DNA of 64,000 nt from Epinephelus fuscoguttatus (lineage: Eukaryota; Chordata; Actinopteri; Perciformes; Serranidae), in contig NC_064773.1 in NCBI RefSeq assembly GCF_011397635.1, positions 27,274,949-27,338,948 of the forward strand, written 5' to 3'. Position 1 is the stretch's first letter. Every line of letters starts with the position of its first letter. Positions 52,951 through 64,000 of this stretch are shown here, piece by piece. The notes under the pieces were generated by a model that saw only the letters and a list, made by a program, of their open reading frames with translations, had not been told where the DNA came from and did not search any database. The position numbers and the translations under genes are program-made.

Positions 52951-53284
52951 CTTTTCTGTAATATAATAAAATCCCGCTGCATTGTCGCGAGAATTTTCTG
53001 ACATTAAAACATATCGCGAGATGTGGACGTTATTTAGCTTTGGTTAGCATATTATCGTATAGGTTAGCTGTAGCCACTTGAGTCATCTCAAGGCTAACTT
53101 TACAGCAAACGTTTGTTTAAATTAAGTTAACAGTTCGTGTCTACTGACATCTCCGTGTGTTTTAAAAAGTAATAGCGCTGCACCAGAACCTCTACTTGTT
53201 GCTCCTCGATGGAGACTAATGTTAGCCTGTAGCTAATATTAGCTACTAAACATCAACAGGAAGTAACAGACTAGCTAAACACAA
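52951..53284. promoter_or_regulatory. Divergent med21 / fgfr1op2 promoter
   Basis: The 334 bp between the two first ATGs must hold both 5' UTRs and the promoter. There is no TATA box in a suitable place. Two TCGCGAGA motifs (52985-52992 and 53014-53021) match the TCTCGCGAGA element known from TATA-less, often bidirectional, vertebrate housekeeping promoters. That the two genes share this region is inference from the head-to-head layout. Confidence 0.7.
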
Positions 53285-56200
53285 ATGTCTTGCACTGTGA
53301 GCTCTCCAGGTAAGACATTTTCTTCATTAATCAATTTTCTAACGTTAGTTGGGAAGAACTATTTTAAATGCAAGTCTACCAGTTAGAAAATGTTTGTAAT
53401 ATGAGCCCTAAATGCATGACAGTTTGAGTGTGGGTAGCAAGTCAGCTAATAAGTTAGCAAGGACTTTTAGTTGTGCTGCTGAAGTGTTATTCCTAGTCAG
53501 TTAACGTTAACTGAAGCAGAGAAATTGTGTGCGTGCCTGATTCCGCATTAACTACAGCTAAGATAAATGTGGCGCACCAGTAACTAAATTTGTCACTTAT
53601 AACATGGTAATGTTAGCCTGAGCTAATTAGCTGACACAGCAGCTGTCATCCAAGGTGGGACGAGAAGAAGAAGGGCAGGGTTAGCAACGAGCTAAATTCA
53701 TGGTGCTTTATATGTTATGTCTTTTTATTTTATTTTAGTCGGTGTCTTGTGCAGTTAATGTTAGTTTTATTTACTTAATGTAGTTACACATGGGGAGCAT
53801 CAGTTTCTGTTAGTATGACCCCTCACCTGAGGTGGGGAGGTACAAATGATGTCATGAATAGATTGAGAAGACATAATTTGCTTTATCTGGCCCAATTTAT
53901 TGCCCCAGATAATAATCTGATAAAAATGCAAAGTACAGACTTGTAAAAGGCAATAATGAGGGCTTGGCAAGTGATATTCAAATTTCACAATATATTTATA
54001 TTACTGTACAGGACCATACCACACCATATTATATCTGATATCCTGTTTAAATGTTATACTATATTATGCTATACTACACTAGTATCAGTATATGATACTG
54101 TACAATGTTATTATGTTTAATATTGTTATCATTATTATTATTATTACCTTATATTAGCCTGTATGTTATACCTCAAACAATACAAAACTGTCCTATATCA
54201 TGCTATAGAGTTAATCCTGTCTTACTCATCATATGCGGTATTTTAATTCTATTTTGGTATATTGGTATAGGCAACACACTAAGTATGATTACTTAATCAC
54301 AGTATATATTATTCTGGTGTATGGTGTAGACTTGCTGCCATTATTCATATGGTGTCACCTTAACTCATAACTTTGTCTTTCAACTGTCTGTCATTTTTTA
54401 CTTATACTCTTATGCTAGTTCTGTATACCTCCTAATTTATTCATTCTTATTCTTATTTTTTTACCTCTGTATTTCTACTTATTTATGTATTTGTGCTGTC
54501 ACAACATCTGAGTTTATCCTCTGAAGATCAATTAAGACTGATATTATGTTATATTATATTGTATTACATTCAGGTTAATGTTTCCCTTATGTGATATGGC
54601 CCATTTACTTGCAAGAACTTTGAACCAGTCATCAGGTAGAGGCATTCACTGTCATTAGCCCAGCTTTTACAACACAGTTTAAGATTTTATTGATTACTTA
54701 TCATAGGCTTACCTGGTATTTATTACACTGAAATATCTCCCATCTCTAAATTGTAGAGATTCTCCAATACCATTTTTTCCTTCCCAATATCAATTCCGAT
54801 ACCTTAACTTGGGTAGAGGCTGATACAGTGTACTGATCCATACCCATTTCCCTGTCTAGAAGCTAAATAACAAAAGACAAAGTAGAGGCCAGTTAAAGTA
54901 AGTTTCTCGACCATAGAGTTCCGGAGATATTTTAAAAGTAGTAAATAGAGTACTTTAATCTCTCATACGACATTATCGACTTCATTTAAGTTTATAATAA
55001 ATTCTATGGTATCAGACTGGTGCAGCAATCCAATCCAGCTTTTTAGGCAGTACCAGAGGCATGTCCAAAGCTGTTATTGGTATCGAAACAACTCTACTAA
55101 GTTTCAACATCGTCTAATTATAAATTGAGGAATCTACTCTTCTTTATCAAAATTACAATGCTGTAGTCATTAAATCTTCTTAGTTCCCTTGTAATTATGA
55201 CTTATATTTCCTCAGGCATGAACTGTACCTTAGAGAAGGTCCTGGCAGATGCCAAATCTTTAGTGGAGAGGCTTCGTAACCATGACAACGCTGCAGAGAT
55301 GTTAATTGAACAGACAACATCACTCAACAAGCGAGTGGAGGCCATGCAACAGGTATGGTGTCACCATATGATGCTGCCACTTAAATATGAATGTTCTGTT
55401 TATAGATGCTTCAATACAAAAAAACATATTTTGACAATGGTTCTAGCCCAGCACTCTTTTGCAGTTATGGGCCATCTAAAATTTTAGATTGAAGTCTTTC
55501 AGTAGTGTAATGGGAGATGGTTTTTTGTTGGCAGTACCAGGAAGAGATTGACTCATTAAACCAAGTAGCCCGACATCGTCCTCGTTCTAGTCTGGTCCTG
55601 GGAATCCAACAGGAAAACCGTCAGATCAGAGAACTCCAGCAGGAAAACAAAGGTAGGCAGTTCATTTGTTACTCTTATTATGGGATGGCTGCTTTGTGGT
55701 CCGTTTGTAGGAAAACATGACGAAGGAAATAGATACTTTTTTTAATTAATCATGCAGTTTTTGGAGTGGACTCCTGTTGGTCACAACCACATGGAGGTTT
55801 GGTTGTTAATCACAGCAAGGTAACATGAAGCTGACAGATGTTCTTGTAGAGGTTTTCTGCAGCATTGTTCTCTGTGTTCACTCTCCCTGCAGAGCTACGG
55901 ACATCGTTAGAGGAACACCAGTCTGCGTTAGAGCTCATCATGACCAAATACAGGGAACAAGTGTTCAGGCTCCTCATGGCCAGCAAGAGGGACGACCCTG
56001 CTATCGTGACCCAGCTGAAGGAGCAGCACACCACGGTCAGTGAGGCTCACTTGTTACTTCAATTGCCTGGTAATTTGGGGAATATTAGGTATACACGTAA
56101 ATTTTTTTACCTCAGTCGATTGTAAACTATTTTTAAATATTTTTGATATGTATGTATGCGCTTTCCCAACTCTACTGCCTTTTATTTCTATTTTTGTTTT

Positions 56201-57025
56201 TCATCTTTTGTAGGAAATGCAAGCACACATAGACAAGATCAACGAGATGGCCTCTGTGATGAGGAAGGCCATAGAGGTGGACGAGGGACGAATATGTGAA
56301 GACGAGGAGAGGATTAAACAGCTAGAGGTAAAAGAAAATGTCCTACTTTGTTCCACACACACTTCCAAAGGTTGTCCAAATAAAATTATGCTGGAAGTAC
56401 TAGGCACTGATAGAAAATCCTAAGCAGCTCCTTTTTTGACCGACGTATGTTGGTTCTGGCCAGCTAACATGACACATGGAAGTCCAGAGAAAGTTGGCAG
56501 CTTTAGTAGCAGTAAGAAAGCTAACTGAGAGAACATGAAATTGTGAGCAATGTGTGACCAAAACCATCAACAGGCAGCACAGATTAAAATCACAGAGGCC
56601 CCTTCATTCCAGATATACAGTAGTAAGATCAGCATGTATGGAAATCGTGCCGTTACCATCAACTTAAACCAGACCATAGATGCACTGTGCGTCAGATATG
56701 TAACATTATTAGTGCATAATTTGGATGGTATATGTGGTGATGTGACTAATTTGAAGCCACCAACATGCAAATGTTCCTGATTTAGGATTCCATGAAAAGC
56801 CAGGTACACATCTGTAGTGATAGTACTGTAGTAGTAGCAGTATTTCATCTGAATGTATGCCTGTACATTCCTGTTTCTGTATTCTAGCTGGAGAACACTG
56901 GACTCCGAGAGCTGCTGGGAATCAGTCGGGAGGCTTTCCTGGTTCTGAAGAGAGAAGACGCATCAGAGAGCACATCACTGTCACCATTGCTGACCAGCGC
57001 CGAAGGCAGCTTACGGAAGAGTTAG
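53285..57025 (+). CDS. fgfr1op2: FGFR1 oncogene partner 2 homologue (SIKE/FGFR1OP2 family), complete
   Basis: Cytoplasmic coiled-coil protein; the family includes SIKE1 and is associated with STRIPAK-type complexes and, in mammals, wound healing. Exons: 53285-53309 (possible upstream coding start), 55216-55352 (ATG at 55218), 55535-55652, 55893-56035, 56214-56327, 56888-57025. From ATG 55218 the product is 215 aa, matching the shorter human isoform that lacks a 38-residue exon. Conserved blocks are TLEKVLADAKSLVERLR, ARHRPRSSLVLGIQQENRQI, LEEHQSALELIMTKYREQ, MRKAIEVDEGR and the C-terminal DASESTSLSPLL...SLRKS. An ATG at 53285 in exon 1 is in frame through the splice and would add MSCTVSSPG. 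The human protein begins MSCT, which makes the choice of start uncertain. Confidence 0.95.
54755..55100. repeat. Dispersed repeat, GATACC-rich family, fgfr1op2 intron 1
   Basis: Shares TTCCGATACC and CTGATAC phrases and a terminal TTATTGGTATCG / AACAACT block with 59740-60270 in tm7sf3 intron 1. No coding content. Confidence 0.5.
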
Positions 57026-57362
57026 AGAGCCCGTGGTGACACCCGTCCCCCCCACACCTCCTCCCTGCTGCTGCCACTACTGTGTACAGTCTATTGCCAC
57101 ACACCACGTCATCTCTCACCCTACAGATCCTTTCAACGATCCTCTCAATGATCCTCTCCCTTCTCCTGGAGCATTTACAGCATGATGCTGCAGAGCTGCA
57201 TCCCTGTCTGGTGATTCAGACACAAGCAGTGTGAACACACATCTTTGTCTTTTTTTTTCCATTGGTACTTACGTTATGATTGCTAATTTTGCCAGCATGC
57301 ATGAGTCTGTGATGCCTGCAAGGTTTTAATGTGTGAATGGGTAAAAGAACGGCTTGAGTTAT

Positions 57363-57368
57363 AATAAA
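57363..57368 (+). terminator. Polyadenylation signal for fgfr1op2
   Basis: AATAAA 338 bp after the fgfr1op2 stop codon, in an otherwise non-coding stretch. No better signal lies closer to the stop. Confidence 0.7.
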
Positions 57369-58099
57369 TCTGAAAACATGAAATTGTCTCTGCTGGATTG
57401 ATGTGGATCTTATGTTACTTTCAAACCATGTTCTTGGTTCTGCTTGGTGGTCTGTGTGGGCATTTTCTCAATTTCACTATGCATGTTGTTGTAGCGTATT
57501 GTCATCGGCAGCTTTAAAGCAGGAATAGAAACATTATTCAACATACAGGATCTGGTGTAATATCCAACTTCCCCCTTCTGCTGCAGAACTGCAACAAAGC
57601 AGAGGAGTAATGTTGAAAAGCTGTCCTCCAACATTATGGTTTGTATATCAATAACAGCAGAATATTTATTTAACTGTAACTAATCAAGAACAGCAACCTT
57701 TTTAACTACTTTTAAACAATTTTGGTGCACATAAAAAGGTGTGTAAAATGGGCTCCTGATGGCTCCACAAATAGCAATAGCAACTATAAACCCACTTGAA
57801 CGTCTCATAAAGTTGCTGTACAGTGTACCACTGCTCCCCCCCACAAAACCGTCTAGTGGTGGCCCTTCCACCTACTGTATGGGCTTCTTTGCCCCATAGA
57901 GTCTAGGATCACCACTGCAAAGAGCTCCCTCTCTGCCACTATTGTTTCCAATATCCAGAAACATCATTTTGAAGCCTTTGTCAAGTTTTATCTGAGCTTG
58001 CCCTTGGTGATGTAATGTTATCATATAAGACAACCCACCAGTTATGACTAGACATAAAAAACTGATCTAAATCAAGTAAGAGGCTCCTAGAAATGTCTG
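57369..58099. other. Spacer between fgfr1op2 and tm7sf3
   Basis: About 730 bp between the fgfr1op2 polyadenylation signal and the GC-rich tm7sf3 promoter region, which face the same way. No further gene is visible. Confidence 0.6.
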
Positions 58100-58368
58100 T
58101 TATCCATCACATGTTTTTTGCTCATTAGCAATTCATCTCTGTCTGGAGAGGGAGGAGGAGCTATCGCGGGATCTAGGGCGAGATTATCGCGGAGGCGTTG
58201 TTCAGCCGTCAGAGCGGCAGGAGAGGATTGACCCGCTGAATCTCTCTGTCCAAACAAACATGTCGCTTTTTCGTTTGCAGGGACTCCTACTACCCAAACA
58301 CAGGAGAATGCGAGGTTACCAATGATTTTTAGTGACCAGCATATAGAAGTGTGTTGAAGCCGAGGGAA
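58100..58368 (+). promoter_or_regulatory. tm7sf3 promoter and 5' UTR region
   Basis: A locally GC- and CpG-rich stretch immediately upstream of the tm7sf3 ATG. It contains ATCGCGGGA and TATCGCGGA motifs near 58162 and 58185 that resemble the CGCGAGA-type element of the neighbouring divergent promoter. No TATA box stands out. The assignment rests on base composition and position. Confidence 0.45.
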
Positions 58369-61300
58369 ATGCGTCGTTGGATTTGGTGCCCGCTCCTCCT
58401 GCTGCTGCTGCTGCTTCTCCTGGGTTGTGAAGTTCAAGCTCAAGAGGAAAGTGAGTTATCGTACCAGAGACAGCAGTTATCTTTACTTGCGTTTTCAGCG
58501 ACGTTATTTATCTGTCTCAATCTTTAACTCAATAGGTATGGGGTTATATGTTAGCTAACCGTGCAGAACAGTTAAAAGGCCGCTTTGTGGCTGTTTAATA
58601 CTGAATGTAAATCACAGGAGTGTCACCAGGCTTAACTTGTTACTGTTGGTGGTTTTAGCTAACGTTAGCTAGCTGTTAATATCATATTTTCTCACAAACA
58701 GACTCTGGGTCAGATATTTATTTAGTGCAGTTAATATATCTCAACCCCTCAAACCTCTTACAGTGGACTTAATTCAGTTATGTATGGGGTTTGAGAAAAG
58801 GCTTTCTGTTTTACATGCTTAAAGGATAATGTAAGGATTTGTGGTCATCACAGAGCAATGCTAACAAAAACTGTTTTCAATATCCTCTTAATATTCATAT
58901 AGGGATGTTAGCTGAATATCACAGCTTTGGAATCACAGTCAGACAGTATCCTACTGACATGTATTACAGTATAACAACAGTGGCACCCCATGAAATGTTG
59001 GCAAAATTCAGCATGTGAAAACAGATGTGATTTATCTGCTTAAAATAAAAAGAAAAATTAAAGTTCATCTAACACTGTCAAACATTTGAGACCTTTGAAT
59101 CCAAACAAATGGTGGGTGTTGTGAGAAAAAAGGGTAGTGAAAGCAAGCACAGTCACAGTATTTACTCTGACAGGTAAATAAACTCTATACTGGATAAGTA
59201 CACAGCAGTAACAAGTTGAGATGAAATAAGATGACTTGACACTTTGCCATCTCTGTTGTAGTTTGACAACTTGTGGAAGTCACAGATTGCAGCTTCAGGG
59301 CTCAAGTAACAAGTGAATTGTGTCTGTATTAAATTATTTCGAATTTGATTAAGTATTCAGTGTTTCTGCTCCTACTTTTTCATTTTGTCAGGGTGGAAAA
59401 GCCTCTGAAATAGCATTTAGCCCCTTGTGGGACACCAAACTCTCCACTGGAACTAAAGAAATATTTTTAGCAGCTCCTAAAAGCACCAAATACAACCATT
59501 CAAGAAAGAAATGTAATATGACTAGCTTTGAATAAGGCATGAAGTTATGAGAAAAACCTGAACAGTTGAAAGACTGAGTAAAATGAGCAAAGTAGTCAGA
59601 TCTGAGTGGACTCTTTAGGGTGTTCGCTGTGCACATTATACAGTAGAATATCTCATATTTAATATTTTTATTTACAGTAAAGCAACATACATTTTTATTA
59701 TAAAGTACACGAGAGACATTTAGATGCTATTTTCCTTCCTGATACCAGTTCCGATACCTGAACATGAGTATCAGCTGATACCAGGTACCGATCTGATACC
59801 GTTGCATTTAAAAAAAATTAACAGCTGTACATCACTGACCCTGTCTGGATGTGAAATATTGCCTTTATTGTTGTATGGCATGACTCATGTTAAACTTTAA
59901 ATCTAAAACATGATGGTGGTGACCAGTGCCACCCCTCAAAACTAAACCCTTGCAAACTGTACACATTGCCTCTTTAATGGTGGGGCTTTTTGGTGTAAAA
60001 TGTTGCCACATTGCTGACATTTTGCTGACAGCTAACATTTAATCTATCGTTCTTTGCTGCTCTAAAACTCGCTGTGCAGGGTACTGTTTTAAAACAGTGA
60101 AGAAGAATTGATTTCTGGGAAAACTGCTGTTTTATTCAGATGTGAAACTGCTTCAAAATTAATGAAATCATGTGGTGTCAGATCTGTGCATAGACTCACA
60201 TACTCAGTCTAGGAAAGGCAGTTTCAGAGGCATTTCTGATACCAGTATCAGTATCAGAACAACTGTAAAATAAAGTCAGGTATATATCCTGGAGTATGGT
60301 TTCTACATCACACAAGCCCTCTCTGTCTCAGTCTGTCCCTTTAGCTCACGTGTCAAAAAAAATCAAGGCAGCAAGTCACTCCTGAGCTGGAGTCTGACCT
60401 GCAAACAGTCAGTATGGATAAGGCAGCACGTGTGACCTGCAACAAATCTACACAGCTTTAGTTTTCATACTTGACATTCTTCCATTTTGTGTGAGAGACA
60501 AACAAGTGGCAACAAACATACAAATACCATAAGACCATGCATGCATGTGATCCAAGCCGTGTAGCGCTCAGTATTATATTGCTGAAAATGTTTTTGTTTA
60601 AGTCTTCAGACAAGTACTTAAATTAAGTACTAATGAAGTGTGAATCTGATAGAAGTCGATGGTTACAGGCAGTGGCAATGTAAAATTGGGTTCCAGCTAT
60701 TTCGAAAAGGTTGTAGGTCATGTTATGCAAGTGCTGTGCACATTGCAAGTAGGGACGATCAACATTAGAAGCAGCTATCAGCAGACACTTCCTCAAATTT
60801 TGAGGCTCACTGAAATCAATCAGATAAAGTTCACTCTCACAGTCACACATTGAGTTGAAGACTAGCAGTGCAGGTAGGGCTGAGGACTACATGTTCCAGA
60901 GTTCTGTTTAAGTTGCTTCGGTGAACTGTAATGTTTGCTTTGGACAGATGATTTAGAACGACATTGTCAGTTAAATACCTACTGCAGAACTGCTTGCCAT
61001 AGATTTTTTTTTTTTTAAATGTATTGGTCAAACGGCACGTGCTTCTCAGATCTAACCTCGTTGCTGTTGCAGTGTGATCATCTGAAGGGGTCATGGTATC
61101 ACACAGCACATCAAGATTCAGTGCTTTTCTGCACATTCCACTCAGGCAGATAGTTAATGGTCACTTAAGAGTTAATGCATCCATAGTTGATCAATTATTA
61201 CTGTTTTATTTGCAGAGGAAAAAAAGCAGTGGCATAAACCCATGATTAGAGGATAATGTGCACAGGTTTTCAGTTAAAAGTTGACAAATAACTTTCATTT

Positions 61301-64000
61301 GATCATTTAAATTGAATCTTACAGTTGTTTTGTAATTTGTATTTAGTGATTTTGACTTTTAGCTAACAAGAAATAATCAGCTGACATGTTTCCTGTTACT
61401 CTAGTAGCCTTTAAAGATAAATCAGGTAAAATAATTGTAGCCCACAGCAAAATGGAGGTTGAGGAAGTTTATACTGCGATGTTAGATTTCTTTCAAGCAC
61501 TCAAACAAATGGTGGCATGCTTCAGTGTTTCAGTATAGTAGCTCATCATTGCTCAACACAGAGTGTACTTCTTCATTCAGCCTTTTCTGGGAGAGCCCTC
61601 CTTGATGTGCTGCTGACCTGGTTTTAGGTCACCTACTTGGCTTGGCACCAATTGTAGAAGCTGCTGTCTCTGATGTCAGACTATTTACAGTTTACTCTAT
61701 GTTGCCTGGTGTCCGCCACAGTCAGGCGTTGTTGTTCTCCACCTCAGCTTACATTGACTGAAACAAGAAAACAAACTTAATGTGTTTAATTTTATGTACA
61801 TCCATAGGCTGAGTAGTAATGTGATTGTGCTCTTGTGAACTTGGAGGAAAAGACAGAACTAATTACTTGACTATCCCAATAATTTTCTAGCATTAAATAC
61901 TTGTTATCTCACCTTGTAATATTTGTGGTCAAAGAATTACAACCTTTATACAGAGCACATTGTATCTTATCTTACCTGAGCCTGTCTGGCTCAGGGTATT
62001 TGGGGACACTGTGGCAGATCAGTTTATAAGCAGCACACTACAATCAATCTATTGCAATAAAATCATGTGATCAATCAGACTTTTCCTTCTCCATCACAGA
62101 CCGGGTGATTTTCCTTCCGGGAACGTTCCAGAATGTGAGCCTCTCCCAGAATGAGACGGTGCAGGCAGTGGTGTCCAGGATCCCGGCGGAGGTTGCCTTC
62201 ATTACTCTGCAGTTCCACACGCAGCACCGCAACGCCACTCTCTCCTACACCAGGGTGAGAAAGCACTGACGTACACTTTACAGCTTTGATTATTGCAGTC
62301 ACATTCTAATATGGCTCCAAAATTCTAAAATATTGACAGCCGAAAAATGCCAAACTCCATAAACCAATGAACGACATGGTAGCTATGGCCATTATTTCTT
62401 ACAGTCAATGTATAGGACATATTCTCTTCATCTTTAAGATGAATGGTTGCATGTTTCTCCCCAGATTTCTGAGTTGCTGTAGGTAAATATTTATTTATTT
62501 TTAGGTCGGGTTGCAAAATTAACCCTATCCAGTAGCCTCATACCGGTGGATTTGCTTAACTCACCAGCCAAATGCAATGGCTGGTAAAATTTGAATATTT
62601 GCTCGCCATTTGGCTGCCCGACATAAAAAGTTAATTTTGTACTCTGCTTAATGGACTGTAGCAATGAACCTGAAAGTTGGCAGAAAAAAATGGTTAAAAT
62701 GTGATGAGAATCATGGTATCAGTCAGCTGATGTGCAGCTCATTGTTTCCAGTCTTGTTACCTGTGGCTTTGCATTTGCCACCACTGGTCTTGCTGATGTG
62801 TTGTTCATGGTACAGATAACTGAGCATGACACTAAAAGTGGCTTCTGAAGATATATGGAGTAGAAGCAGTAGAAGCCGTTCGCAGGATGAAAGCTCAGTG
62901 CTGTAAAATAAGCAAATCAAGTGCCTAATCATTTTGCAGAGTTTCTCCGCATCCTCAATCAAGTCGTCCTCTTTGTGGTTACAGTAAAAATGTCAACTAA
63001 AGTGTAAAATTAAAGGTTCGCTTCGCACTGTATAAGCAAGCTGTTACTTCTCCCCGCGATTAATGAATGAGGCTTTGTGAGCGAGAGGTCGTCTGACCCA
63101 CTGGGAGAAGTAGCAGTCAGCTGACGTACAGTCCACTGGTCATGAGCAGCAGACAGGGCGGCCCTAGGGGGGAAACCTTCTGGCGTCGGTCCCAGAAGTC
63201 TCAGGGGATGGCTCGGTTTGGGTCCATGCTGCACAGACGAGCGGAGAGACTAACGTAGTTTGGCTTTATTTTTTTTAGAAAGGAAATTCACAGGAAACAG
63301 GAAGGAAAAACAGGAAGTGTGTTTTCAAACAGAAAGTTTAATGAAGAGTGAACATGCACACACACAGCACACTTTCCTTTATATTGTTATCTTCCTCACT
63401 CATTTCCTTTTCTCTTTATTCTAATCACTCACTCACTGCAAGTCATAAACCACAAGATCCTTTTTTTATGTTTGTCATTATCTGTTATTGCTGCGCATGC
63501 TGATCGTCCATTTCTCCTTCTCTACCACATAAACTTCAGCATATGGAAGCTGGCAATGCTTTTATGAAGTGAACACACAGTATGCTTGGCTGAATCACTG
63601 TTGTGTGTGAATACTGTTGGTGATTAATGAGAAGTCACATTAAGCTGCAAAATCCTTTACACACTTGTGATTATAGTGGTTTGAAGTTGCTCTAACACTG
63701 TGGCGTATTAGATAAATCCAGTAAAAACCACATCGAATGGAGTTTCTCTGCCCACTCCAGCACTGTCTGACAACAACAGGACGAGTGTCATACAATGGAG
63801 TCATTGTATGAGCAGTTGGACTAAGAGTTATACAATGTGGGCACAGCGCTTCGATGCAACCAGCTCTCCTCACACAACAGTAATTCAACATTTGCTCACT
63901 GAAAAATATTTGGCTAAATATACGGTTTACTCCCCGAAACATTGCCCTTTGCTGTCTGTCAGAGTGTCACAGATCTGACCTTACCAACCGCAGCTGTTAT
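58369..64000 (+). CDS. tm7sf3: Transmembrane 7 superfamily member 3, 5' part only
   Basis: Seven-pass membrane protein with a large extracellular N-terminus; in mammals it is linked to cell survival and ER-stress responses. Exon 1 is 58369-58450 and encodes a signal peptide: MRRWIW, a nine-leucine hydrophobic run, then GCEVQAQEE. Exon 2 is 62100-62254 and its junction is in phase. It contains VIFLPGTFQNVSLSQNETV and EVAFITLQFHTQHRNATLSY, which align with the human TM7SF3 segment NVTFLIFQIHSQYQNTTVSF and keep an N-glycosylation sequon. A third exon may begin at 63963, where a pyrimidine-rich acceptor precedes an open phase-0 frame to the window edge. The membrane segments lie beyond the window. 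Intron 1 is about 3.6 kb. Confidence 0.88.
59740..60270. repeat. Dispersed repeat, GATACC-rich family, tm7sf3 intron 1
   Basis: The start GATACCAGTTCCGATACCTG and the end GATACCAGTATCAGTATCAG match the family member in fgfr1op2 intron 1. Related by sequence phrases only. Confidence 0.5.

Overview
This is eukaryotic, almost certainly teleost fish, nuclear DNA. The genes are split by GT-AG introns, there are long AT-rich introns and microsatellites, and the interspersed repeats are of fish type (tRNA-derived SINEs, Tc1, PIF/Harbinger, hAT, Ty1/copia and L1 remnants, TTAA-flanked elements). Four conserved vertebrate genes can be read exon by exon, and together they match the human 12p11 neighbourhood of STK38L, MED21, FGFR1OP2 and TM7SF3, locally rearranged.

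Layout: 1-10.7 kb holds no recognisable gene; it has repeats, a Harbinger nested in a TTAA-flanked element, and probably the long 3' UTR of stk38l in its right part. 10.7-16.7 kb carries the 13 coding exons of stk38l (NDR2 kinase, minus strand, 463 aa), with a probable non-coding first exon and promoter near 22.5-23.05 kb. 23-26.8 kb is repeat-rich and gene-poor. 26.8-48.8 kb is an accessory block. It contains an unrecognised minus-strand gene for a highly acidic tandem-repeat protein (33822 to 29927, TATA box at about 34.0 kb), two possible further minus-strand exons (28230 to 27670), a decayed RLE-type LINE, a partial second copy of the last med21 exon, an L1 remnant, a split Tc1, a probable Gypsy LTR, a Copia fragment and a hAT fragment. 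Pieces of the acidic-gene unit recur in inverted order at 42.6-48.8 kb, which outlines an eroded inverted duplication. 50.2-52.95 kb is med21 (minus, four exons, 145 aa). It is divergent from fgfr1op2 (plus, 53.3-57.0 kb, 215 aa or 224 aa from an upstream in-frame ATG), with 334 bp between the two first ATGs. 58.4 kb to the window end is the 5' part of tm7sf3 (plus).

The conserved genes have separate roles: NDR/Hippo-type kinase signalling (stk38l), the RNA polymerase II Mediator middle module (med21), a coiled-coil protein of the SIKE/FGFR1OP2 family (fgfr1op2) and a seven-pass membrane protein (tm7sf3). The least explained part of the window is the acidic tandem-repeat gene: its repeat units carry near-consensus 5' splice sites inside the reading frame, and its surroundings are duplicated in inverted orientation.
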